Positions 57,979 to 64,000 of a DNA stretch of 64,000 nt are shown one piece after another. The DNA comes from Candidatus Micropelagos thuwalensis (GTDB taxonomy: Bacteria > Pseudomonadota > Alphaproteobacteria > RS24): the NCBI RefSeq assembly GCF_000469155.1, contig NZ_AWXE01000001.1, positions 434,001 through 498,000 on the forward strand. The letters run 5' to 3'. The position numbers and the translations under genes were made by a program. Positions within the stretch are counted from its first letter, which is position 1. Each line of letters starts with the position of its first letter. Below the pieces are notes generated by a model. The model was not told the origin of the DNA. It did no database searches and saw only the letters and a list, made by a program, of their open reading frames with translations.

Positions 57979-58087
57979 GCTTGTACGCGGACGGCGTATG
58001 AGTGGGGATTAACACCCTCTGTAACAAGCTGCAATTCATGAAGCGTATGCGGCTTAATGCTCCTTTTGGGACGTTAGGCCTTTTTTT
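57979..58087 (+). ncRNA. Structured RNA element A with strong terminator
   Basis: An outer stem GCTTGT/ACAAGC (57979-57984, 58024-58029) encloses two small hairpins, TACGC-GGACG-GCGTA and GAG-T-GGG...CCC-TC, giving a three-way junction. It is followed by a terminator at 58051-58087: GGCTTAATGCTCC pairs with GGGACGTTAGGCC (13 bp, one mismatch, some G-T), loop TTTT, then seven T. It could be an independent small RNA, the purN 3' UTR, or an RNA cleaved from it. I do not match it to a known family. Confidence 0.5.
58051..58087 (+). terminator. Strong intrinsic terminator ending element A (purMN side)
   Basis: A 13-bp stem with TTTT loop and seven T directly after (58081-58087). It is the first plausible end for transcripts from purMN. 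Confidence 0.8.
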
Positions 58088-58090
58088 ATG

Positions 58091-58223
58091 TTTTGCGCGG
58101 AAAATCCGTTCACTCCGATAAGTCGGGGTGGCGGCGAAATAAGGTTTATGCCGAATACGTCGTAGCCGAATGTTACCGGTTTGTTAATACCCCGGCGCCA
58201 TCTTCTTGATGGTGCCGGTTTTT
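58091..58223 (+). ncRNA. Structured RNA element B ending in a terminator
   Basis: Hairpin CACTCCGA-TAAG-TCGGGGTG (58111-58130, 8 bp with one G-T pair) is followed by weaker pairings and the terminator CCGGCGCCATC-TTCTT-GATGGTGCCGG (58192-58218; 11-bp stem, one G-T pair), then five T. Base composition is more GC-rich than the flanking genes. No ORF of note lies inside. A promoter is not evident in the short space after element A, so it may be a read-through or processed RNA. Confidence 0.5.
58192..58223 (+). terminator. Intrinsic terminator of element B
   Basis: Stem CCGGCGCCATC/GATGGTGCCGG (11 bp), loop TTCTT, then TTTTT. The 3' arm plus tail, GGTGCCGGTTTTT, recurs 147 bases further at 58358. 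Confidence 0.8.
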
Positions 58224-58235
58224 ATTTATGCGTTG

Positions 58236-58372
58236 CCAGCACCGTGTTTACGGGAATAGCCGCTTCACCGTTTCACGACCCATGAAGGGCGCGAAACGGC
58301 TTCGGCGGGGGAAGGCACACTGGGCTTTCCCTGCGGAAAAGCAAGTGTTTATAACCTGGTGCCGGTTTTTTT
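58236..58372 (+). ncRNA. Structured RNA element C with closing stem and T7 tail
   Basis: CCAGCACC at 58236-58243 can pair with GGTGCCGG at 58358-58365 (7 of 8 bp), enclosing two long hairpins: CCGTTTC/GAAACGG at 58268-58299, extended by GCCG/CGGC, and ACACT-GG-GCTTTCC/GGAAAAGC-A-AGTGT at 58317-58348. Seven T follow at 58366-58372. The closed, multi-branch shape with a terminal T-run looks like a stable small RNA of about 140 nt. I cannot match it to 6S, tmRNA, SRP or RNase P RNA by hallmark sequence. Confidence 0.5.
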
Positions 58373-58588
58373 GTGGCAGCAAAAACGAGTTTTGTATCGG
58401 GGGCATGGTCAAATAAAAGAGATTGACGTCAATCAAATACACCATACCGTCCGTGTGTCAGCGTATTGAGAACGGGCGCAAGGCACATGTAAAGGCAGTT
58501 CTACAAGCCAAAAGCGGCGGTGCGCACCCCCGATATACAAAACATCACTTAAAGATTTAAGCAGAGCGATTTAAGTAGCGTTAGTTAA
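58373..58588. other. Non-coding stretch between structured RNAs and ndk
   Basis: It contains the 14-base perfect palindrome GATTGACGTCAATC (58421-58434) and the palindrome GGTGCGCACC (58519-58528). A 45-codon ORF from a TTG at 58423 to a stop at 58560 has no ribosome binding site or recognisable domain. I see no ndk terminator with a clear T-tract on the minus strand. Confidence 0.4.
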
Positions 58589-59011
58589 TTAGCCAACAAT
58601 TTCGTCATCGGAGAAAAAGAACTTAATCTCTTCTGCGGCGGTTTCCGGTGCGTCTGAACCATGCACTGAGTTGGCTTCAATGCTCTCGGCAAAATCCTTA
58701 CGGATTGTCCCCTCATCGGCATCAGCCGGGTTTGTCGCGCCCATAATTTCGCGATTTTTGGCAATGGCATTTTCGCCTTCCAGCACCTGCACAACCACTG
58801 GGCCGGAAATCATGAAAGAAACCAACTCACCAAAAAAAGGACGCTCTTTATGCACAGCGTAAAAACCTTCCGCTTGCTCACGGCTCATGTGAAGTCGTTT
58901 AGAAGCAACCACACGAAGACCATTACTTTCAAAACGGTCAATGATTTTCCCGGTCAGATTACGCTTAGTTGCATCGGGCTTGATGATTGAAAAAGTACGT
59001 TCTAAAGCCAT
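58589..59011 (-). CDS. ndk: Nucleoside diphosphate kinase
   Basis: A 140-residue enzyme of standard length, which equalises NTP pools by phosphohistidine transfer from ATP. It has [58 protein letters not shown], and the active-site histidine in [13 protein letters not shown]. It faces the structured RNA block at its 3' side and holC at its 5' side (136-bp gap). Confidence 0.98.
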   Translation of the reverse strand: MALERTFSIIKPDATKRNLTGKIIDRFESNGLRVVASKRLHMSREQAEGFYAVHKERPFFGELVSFMISGPVVVQVLEGENAIAKNREIMGATNPADADEGTIRKDFAESIEANSVHGSDAPETAAEEIKFFFSDDEIVG

Positions 59012-59147
59012 GAGTTTATCCTCTTAAATTGTCCTGTAGATTGTCTTATCGGCCTTATAAGAGGTGTTTACAGACTTTGCAAGGCCTCACAAGAACAGGC
59101 ATATTCGGTCAGAAATACATTTTGATTTAGCGTTTAAAGAAAAGCCT

Positions 59148-59606
59148 TCAGCCCTTCTTTTCCCATTTTCCTGCATGGTTTTGCTGGTAATAAGTCAGGC
59201 TATAATCTTCATCGGACAGAGACTTCCATTTATCCCGCGCTTGGCGAACAGCTTCATCATCACCGCCATCGAACATATAGATACACCGTTCAAACTGTCT
59301 AATCTCATCACGGTCAGCACCGTCCACCAAAAACAACACTTGTGCATCATTAGGGGTTTCTGCGCTGTCTGTCAGCCAAATCGGTTGTGTAGCGGCATCT
59401 TCAGCCGCCATATCACCGGATGCGCCATGCGGCATGAAACTATCATCTTGGTATGTCCACAAATGCTCGTCGAGGATTTTCACGCGTTCGGGTGACCCGG
59501 CCTGAACGACAACACGCCAATTACGTTGCATGCTTAAGTCCAGCAAAATCGGCAAAGCCTGCTCTAAAGACTGCCTTTCAAGATGATAGAACAGAACATC
59601 CGTCAT
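59148..59606 (-). CDS. holC: DNA polymerase III chi subunit
   Basis: A 152-residue HolC-like protein. VLFYHLERQSLEQALPILLDLSMQRNWRVVVQAG at the N-terminus, LWTYQDDSFMPHG and the RCIYMFDGGDDEAVRQARDKWKSL region are typical. Chi links the clamp loader to SSB at the replication fork. It directly follows pepA (2-bp gap), an arrangement conserved across proteobacteria. Confidence 0.94.
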   Translation of the reverse strand: MTDVLFYHLERQSLEQALPILLDLSMQRNWRVVVQAGSPERVKILDEHLWTYQDDSFMPHGASGDMAAEDAATQPIWLTDSAETPNDAQVLFLVDGADRDEIRQFERCIYMFDGGDDEAVRQARDKWKSLSDEDYSLTYYQQNHAGKWEKKG

Positions 59607-59608
59607 GT

Positions 59609-61084
59609 TCAGCCTTCATAAAAATCCTGCACAAAGCGGTTAAGCAATTTTACACCATAACCACTCGCCCATGATTGGCTTGTCGGGGTTTTAGGTGACC
59701 CCATCGCCGTACCAGCGATATCGAGATGCGCCCATGGGACTTTATTCGTGAACCTCTGAAGGAATTGCGCCGCCGTGGTTGATCCGGCATAACGCCCACC
59801 AATATTTTTCATATCAGCATTGGGAGTATCAATCATCTTATCGAATTTCTCATGCAAGGGCATGCGCCATACTTTTTCATCCTCGGCCTCGCCCGCCTGT
59901 GTCAGACGTTCAGCGATTTTATCATTATTGGTAAACAGTCCTGCATATTCCTGACCAAGTGCAACCAAAATAGCGCCCGTCAGGGTTGCCAAATCAATCA
60001 TAAATTGAGGCTTGAAGCGTTGCTGGGTGTACCAAAGCGCATCCGCCAAGACCAGACGTCCTTCAGCGTCTGTATTTAAAACCTCAATCGTTTGCCCCGA
60101 CATGGACGTCACAATATCGCCCGGGCGTTGTGCATCACCAGATGGCATATTCTCAACCAGGCCAATCACCCCGACCACATTGGCTTTGGCTTTACGGCGT
60201 GCAAGAGCTTCCATAAGACCTGTGACCGCCGCAGCACCGCCCATATCGCCGCGCATATCTTCCATGCCTGCTGAAGGCTTAATTGAAATACCGCCCGTAT
60301 CAAAACACACGCCCTTGCCGACAAAAGCCACCGGCTTTTTGGTTTTAGCAGCGCCTTTCCATTGCATCACAACCATTTTACTCGGCTGAACACTGCCTTG
60401 GCCGACTCCCAAAAGCGCTCCCATACCCAAACGCTTCATTTGAGCTTCAGTCAACACCTCAACTGTTACACCCAGTTTCGTCAGATTATTAGCGCGCTTG
60501 GCAAATTCTGTTGGATGCAAAACATTCGCTGGCTCATTAACCAAGTCACGCGCTGTCATCATACCTGCAGCAAGTCCTTTAAGCGGCGTATAAGCCTTCT
60601 TCACCGATGTCGGGTTACTCACACCAACTGTCACTTTGTTTAAGACAGGCGCATTCTTTTTGACGGTTTTGTATTTATTAAATCTATAGCTGCGCAATAA
60701 AACCCCAAGTGCAAAACGTGCGGCCGCCTCATCCGACTTAAGGGCATATCCCTCTGGTGTTTCAAACAAGACCGTCGCCGTTTTATCTTTTTCACATGCC
60801 GCTGCAAATTTACCGCCCAGCAGCTCAAGGTCATGAGATTTGACAGCAGAAGAACGTCCCATTCCTATTAGAATAATTTTGCCGAGCTTTGTTCCAGACG
60901 GCTCAAGAACTGTCAGAGATGACTTCGATACAGCTTTGAAGCCGCTATTTTTCATTGCGCGCTCAAGAGCGCCACCTGTCATCTTGTTTAGTTTTTTGCC
61001 CAACGTCCCAAGCCCCTTATCGCCAACCGTGATACCTAAAGTGCCGGATGTGGGGATTTTTAAAGCTGAGAAGGTGAGGTTCAT
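59609..61084 (-). CDS. pepA: Leucyl aminopeptidase (M17)
   Basis: A 491-residue enzyme from the ATG at 61084; a reading reaching 61297 would run into the divergent lptF gene. A variable N-terminal domain precedes the M17 catalytic domain: [34 protein letters not shown] with the metal-binding Lys and Asp, then [18 protein letters not shown], the family signature, and [16 protein letters not shown]. It cleaves N-terminal residues with two divalent metals. Divergent lptF and pepA with holC is typical in Gram-negative bacteria. Confidence 0.96.
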   Translation of the reverse strand: MNLTFSALKIPTSGTLGITVGDKGLGTLGKKLNKMTGGALERAMKNSGFKAVSKSSLTVLEPSGTKLGKIILIGMGRSSAVKSHDLELLGGKFAAACEKDKTATVLFETPEGYALKSDEAAARFALGVLLRSYRFNKYKTVKKNAPVLNKVTVGVSNPTSVKKAYTPLKGLAAGMMTARDLVNEPANVLHPTEFAKRANNLTKLGVTVEVLTEAQMKRLGMGALLGVGQGSVQPSKMVVMQWKGAAKTKKPVAFVGKGVCFDTGGISIKPSAGMEDMRGDMGGAAAVTGLMEALARRKAKANVVGVIGLVENMPSGDAQRPGDIVTSMSGQTIEVLNTDAEGRLVLADALWYTQQRFKPQFMIDLATLTGAILVALGQEYAGLFTNNDKIAERLTQAGEAEDEKVWRMPLHEKFDKMIDTPNADMKNIGGRYAGSTTAAQFLQRFTNKVPWAHLDIAGTAMGSPKTPTSQSWASGYGVKLLNRFVQDFYEG

Positions 61085-61204
61085 GTAAAGCTCCTGATTG
61101 GTTATGTTTCTGAAATATCGGTTAAATATATATATTAATTTTCTGAAAGGTAGGGAAATCATTTCGAATATGCTAAACAAGGTCAAGTCATCTAAGAGAG
61201 AGCG

Positions 61205-62362
61205 ATGCCCCGTTACGCCCGATATCTGTTTAAGCAATATCTGATCGCGCTCCTGATTTTTACCCTCATGTTTGGGGGAATGGTTTATATCGTCCAATCT
61301 GTCCAGTTACTCGACAAAATTGATGGGCGGATTGACAGCCTTTTGTATTTTTTCGGATTGACGCTTTTACTCCTGCCAAAACTATTTGTTCATGTCATGC
61401 CTTTATCAATGCTTGCAGCACTTGTCTCCGTCAAGCAACGCATGATTAACGATAATGAACTGGTTATACTTTCTGCTTCTGGGCAAAACCGTTGGCAACT
61501 TGCCGCGCCGGGCCTCCTGCTTTGTTTAGGGGTTACAGTTTTTCTGGCCTTGATGGAATTTCAGGTGCAACCAATGACTATGCAAGAGCTTCGAGAAAAA
61601 AGAAAAGAAATCGCCGATAATCTTTTTGTAAATCTCATAAAGCCTGGCACCTTCAGTGAAATCGGCAAAGGCCTCACAATTTATGTAAACAGCATCTCTG
61701 ACAAAGGTTTTTATGAAAACATCATCATCTATGATGCAACCAAAGAGGACAGGTCTGTTGTCTATATTGCTGAGAGTGCTGAAATTGTTCAGAATAATAA
61801 TCAGCCGGGCATGAGGTTAGTGAATGGTAAGGTTTTGCAGGACCTTCAAAATGATATAAAGGGCAGTCTATCGTTCGAAGAATATGTCTATCAAAACACA
61901 TTAGAAACAAAAAAACCCAAAGACGTCAGGTTTAAAACCGATGAAATGTATCTCAGAGATTTGTTGAGTCCCCCTAACGCGTCTCAACTGGCTCCGCAAA
62001 CCCTTAGAAAATATGAAATTTCAGGTCACAAACGTATCGCAAACATCCTGACCCCACTCATTATCGGGCTGATTGTTTCAGCCTGTATCCTGACCGGTAT
62101 CTTTGGACGCACTGGCAATAAACGGCGAATGAGCACATGCATAATAGTTACGCTGGGATATTATATAATCGCTATGATTTTCGCAGGACTCGCAGAAAGT
62201 AAGTCAGGTATTATTGCGAATATCTATACCCCTCCGGTTTTTGCATTAATAATTGCTTGTCTGTATCTTCAATTTGGAGGTTCTAAAAATAATTGGCCAT
62301 CAATTTTTAAATCAATGACGTCACACACCTCTACAGCAGACCTAAACAAACCAAATCATTAA
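61205..62362 (+). CDS. lptF: LPS export permease LptF
   Basis: A 385-residue YjgP/YjgQ-family inner membrane protein. N-terminal helices ([38 protein letters not shown]) are followed by a periplasmic beta-jellyroll domain (about 115-260) and C-terminal helices including [22 protein letters not shown]. With LptG and the LptB ATPase it extracts LPS from the inner membrane. It heads the lptF-lptG-lptD set. Confidence 0.95.
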   Translation: MPRYARYLFKQYLIALLIFTLMFGGMVYIVQSVQLLDKIDGRIDSLLYFFGLTLLLLPKLFVHVMPLSMLAALVSVKQRMINDNELVILSASGQNRWQLAAPGLLLCLGVTVFLALMEFQVQPMTMQELREKRKEIADNLFVNLIKPGTFSEIGKGLTIYVNSISDKGFYENIIIYDATKEDRSVVYIAESAEIVQNNNQPGMRLVNGKVLQDLQNDIKGSLSFEEYVYQNTLETKKPKDVRFKTDEMYLRDLLSPPNASQLAPQTLRKYEISGHKRIANILTPLIIGLIVSACILTGIFGRTGNKRRMSTCIIVTLGYYIIAMIFAGLAESKSGIIANIYTPPVFALIIACLYLQFGGSKNNWPSIFKSMTSHTSTADLNKPNH

Positions 62363-62388
62363 AACGAGCCACGAAACAAGAAATCAAA

Positions 62389-63486
62389 ATGACACTCAAC
62401 ACGCGATTAAAAAAATATCTTGGTCATCAATTCCTTTTATGGGTTGGAGGTGCGTTTATTTTTACCGCCTTCATTAGTTTGGTTTTTGATATGTCAGAAA
62501 TCGCTCAAACCAATTCAAATAAGGAAGCATTCAATTTTTTTAATATTGCGCTTATTTCGTTAATGCGTTTACCAAATTTGTTAAATGAAACTTTACCATT
62601 TGTTTTCCTGTTTGGCACAATCGGGTTTTTTACAAAAATGCGGAACTCAAACGAACTGATTATCGCCCGAGCTTCAGGCATATCTGTATGGCAATTTTTG
62701 GCCCCGGGGTTAGCGGCAACACTCCTCGTCGGGAGCTGTTTTATGATGCTATGGCAACCAATCTCATCGTATCTCTACATGCAAAGTGAACAATATAAAG
62801 AAAGTAAATTTTACGAAAAAAACAATCAGCTTAAAATTTCTCAAAACGGCTTATGGCTAAGAGAGAATACGAAAGACGGGTTCTACATTTTACATGCCGA
62901 AAGCGTGTCAGAAACAAATCCAATTCAGATTGGAAATCCGGTGGTAATGCAATTTAACAATCAAAATCAATTGATCAGTCGGGCAACTGCAAAAAGCGGT
63001 ATTTTAGGTTTTCAAAACTGGCATCTGAAAAACGTGTTGGTACAAGAAGAAACTTTAGAAACATTTCAAAAAGATAGCATTTACATACCTACAAAATTTA
63101 AAACGGACCAAATCGTTGATAATTTTCAAGCACCGAGTTCTATTTCTTTTTGGGATTTACATGACTTCATTAATATTTCCGAAGCTTCCGGATTACCGGT
63201 AAAGAAATATGAAATGTATTTTCATCTTCTGCTTGCCCGACCTCTATTAATGGTGGCTATGGTGCTGATAGCAGCGACCTTTGGACTTAAGCATGCAAGG
63301 TCAGGCGGGCATATATCCGGGGTGGTTTTGTCTGTTATTTCCGGCTTTTTGCTTTTTATATTTGCAGAATTTATGAAAACGCTCGGAGAATTGGCGATGT
63401 TATCCCCCCCCTTGGCGGCATGGACGCCGGGTGTTATTGCTAGCCTGCTTGGAATTACCCTGCTCTTACACCGCGAGGATGGATGA
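62389..63486 (+). CDS. lptG: LPS export permease LptG
   Basis: A 365-residue paralogue of LptF, again with N-terminal helices (GGAFIFTAFISLVFDMSEI; RLPNLLNETLPFVFLFGTIGFF), a periplasmic jellyroll (about 130-250), and C-terminal helices (LLLARPLLMVAMVLIAATFGL; SGFLLFIFAEFMKTLGELAML). MRNSNELIIARASGISVWQFLAPG is a family motif. The stop overlaps the lptD start (ATGA-type), so lptD translation is coupled. Confidence 0.95.
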   Translation: MTLNTRLKKYLGHQFLLWVGGAFIFTAFISLVFDMSEIAQTNSNKEAFNFFNIALISLMRLPNLLNETLPFVFLFGTIGFFTKMRNSNELIIARASGISVWQFLAPGLAATLLVGSCFMMLWQPISSYLYMQSEQYKESKFYEKNNQLKISQNGLWLRENTKDGFYILHAESVSETNPIQIGNPVVMQFNNQNQLISRATAKSGILGFQNWHLKNVLVQEETLETFQKDSIYIPTKFKTDQIVDNFQAPSSISFWDLHDFINISEASGLPVKKYEMYFHLLLARPLLMVAMVLIAATFGLKHARSGGHISGVVLSVISGFLLFIFAEFMKTLGELAMLSPPLAAWTPGVIASLLGITLLLHREDG

Positions 63487-64000
63487 TGCGCCATTTTCTT
63501 ATAACCGGTTTCATCATTTGTATGTGCATGATCCCGCTTCATATAAATGCCCAAACCCTTAATGATGAGCAGGCGCTTATTGAAGCTGAGAGCATGTCAT
63601 ATGCTCAAGATACCGAAATTGTGACGGCCTCAGGGGATGTAAAAATCCAATATCGTGGGAGAGAGCTTCGTGCCGGTAAAATCACATGGGACCAAAAATC
63701 AGATCGCATCATAGCTCGTGATAATGTCATCCTCATTGATACCGACGGCACAAGCGTTACCTCGCAAAGTGCCGAGCTTCAAGATGAAATGAAGCAAGCC
63801 ACACTGAAAAAATTCAGTCTGATGATGAAAAATAATTTACGTTTTAAGGGGGAAACGGCATCACGCGAATCCGGCAAGTTAACCAGCGTCAGAAAATCAA
63901 TTTTTACGGCTTGCAAACCCTGCAAAAATAATCCTGACGCGTCTCCGACATGGCAATTAAGAAGTGGCCAAACTGTCTATGATGAAAAAGATAAAACAAT
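63483..64000 (+). CDS. lptD: LPS-assembly protein LptD, N-terminal part (cut by window)
   Basis: It is open from 63483 to the window edge, 172 codons. A signal peptide ends near HINAQT. The OstA-like N-terminal domain follows (AESMSYAQDTEIVTASGDVKIQY, GKITWDQKSDRI), and then the LptD-specific TACKPC cysteine pair and the PTWQLRSGQTVYDE segment. LptD inserts LPS into the outer leaflet as a 26-strand barrel, which lies beyond the window. The start overlaps the lptG stop. Confidence 0.93.
   Translation, partial: MMRHFLITGFIICMCMIPLHINAQTLNDEQALIEAESMSYAQDTEIVTASGDVKIQYRGRELRAGKITWDQKSDRIIARDNVILIDTDGTSVTSQSAELQDEMKQATLKKFSLMMKNNLRFKGETASRESGKLTSVRKSIFTACKPCKNNPDASPTWQLRSGQTVYDEKDKT

Noticed and set aside
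57979-58372. Possible 6S, SRP, RNase P, tmRNA or riboswitch identity of the structured block
   Set aside because: None of the hallmark sequences was found (SRP GGTCAGG loop, RNase P GAGGAAAG, tmRNA tag codons and T-loop, common riboswitch cores).
58228-58445. 62- and 65-codon ORFs on both strands across structured element C
   Set aside because: Both are explained by the hairpin-rich sequence, have no initiation signals, and resemble no protein family.
58423-58560. 45-codon ORF from TTG (contains QRIENGRKAHVKAVL)
   Set aside because: Rare start codon, no ribosome binding site, no known motif. It could be a gene remnant but cannot be supported.
59064-59495. 143-codon plus-strand ORF opposite holC
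   Set aside because: It is antisense to the recognised HolC gene, with no motif of its own.
61085-61297. 71-residue N-terminal extension of PepA
   Set aside because: It runs into the divergent lptF gene and past the expected PepA start. The ATG at 61084 fits the family.
1-64000. Search for CRISPR arrays, tRNA and rRNA genes, insertion sequences, phage genes and toxin-antitoxin pairs
   Set aside because: No direct-repeat array, tRNA cloverleaf core, transposase or phage-type protein was recognised. The coding content is uniformly housekeeping.

Overview
This 64 kb window is a contiguous piece of a moderately AT-rich alphaproteobacterial chromosome made almost entirely of housekeeping genes. 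The class assignment rests on gene families and neighbourhoods: rplM-rpsI near argC, a COX15-type heme A synthase (ctaA), DUF2842, DUF2155 and NDUFA12 proteins, the order aroQ-accB-accC-aat-DUF2155-mlaD-NDUFA12, an iscR-led suf operon, ppk-hda-perM-purM-purN, and pepA-lptF-lptG-lptD. I cannot name a genus from the sequence. The cell appears to be an aerobic Gram-negative heterotroph that uses propionate or methylmalonyl-CoA. I found no prophage, insertion sequence, CRISPR array, rRNA or tRNA gene.

Layout. 1-7.3 kb (mostly minus strand): a cut-off class I aminotransferase, a small lipoprotein, argC, a fabZ-like dehydratase, rpsI-rplM with a clear promoter and terminator, ctaA, DUF2842, an unlisted 26-residue membrane peptide and an ABC-F ATPase. 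7.5-12.4 kb: the two methylmalonyl-CoA mutase subunits, with convergent tesB. 12.4-19.7 kb: the iron-sulfur operon iscR-iscS-sufB-sufC-sufD-sufS-sufT-sufA behind a strong promoter that carries a palindrome between -35 and -10. 19.7-30.7 kb: an alpha/beta hydrolase, anmK, tyrS, a giant AsmA-like protein, a 1-Cys-like bcp, DUF455, an M23 peptidase-bactofilin pair, and prfB with a programmed +1 frameshift.

30.7-45 kb: PBP1A, an AMIN-domain amidase, RNase E behind a roughly 0.4 kb leader, an aminotransferase, an M48-TPR protease, a DsbA-like oxidase, thiS-thiG, and aroQ-accB-accC-aat. 45-57.9 kb: DUF2155, mlaD, NDUFA12, aspS, an RNase D gene broken at a poly-C run, ppx, ppk, hda, a PerM-type permease, DUF2066, and purM-purN. 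57.9-58.6 kb is the only sizeable gene-free block apart from the rne leader. It holds three tandem structured elements, two with strong intrinsic-terminator hairpins and the third ending in the same 13-base terminator-like sequence; they are best read as small RNAs or processed 3' UTR RNAs and are the least explained part of the window. 58.6-64 kb: ndk, holC-pepA, and lptF-lptG-lptD, the last cut by the window edge.

Functional themes are Fe-S cluster assembly, cell-wall synthesis and remodelling (PBP1A, amidase, M23, bactofilin, AnmK), outer-membrane lipid and LPS transport (MlaD, AsmA-like, LptF/G/D), polyphosphate metabolism, and RNA processing and translation (RNase E, RNase D, RF2, TyrS, AspS, S9/L13). 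No new multi-gene defence or biosynthetic system is evident. The most novel material is the tandem structured RNA block, the 26-aa membrane peptide, and the palindrome in the iscR promoter.
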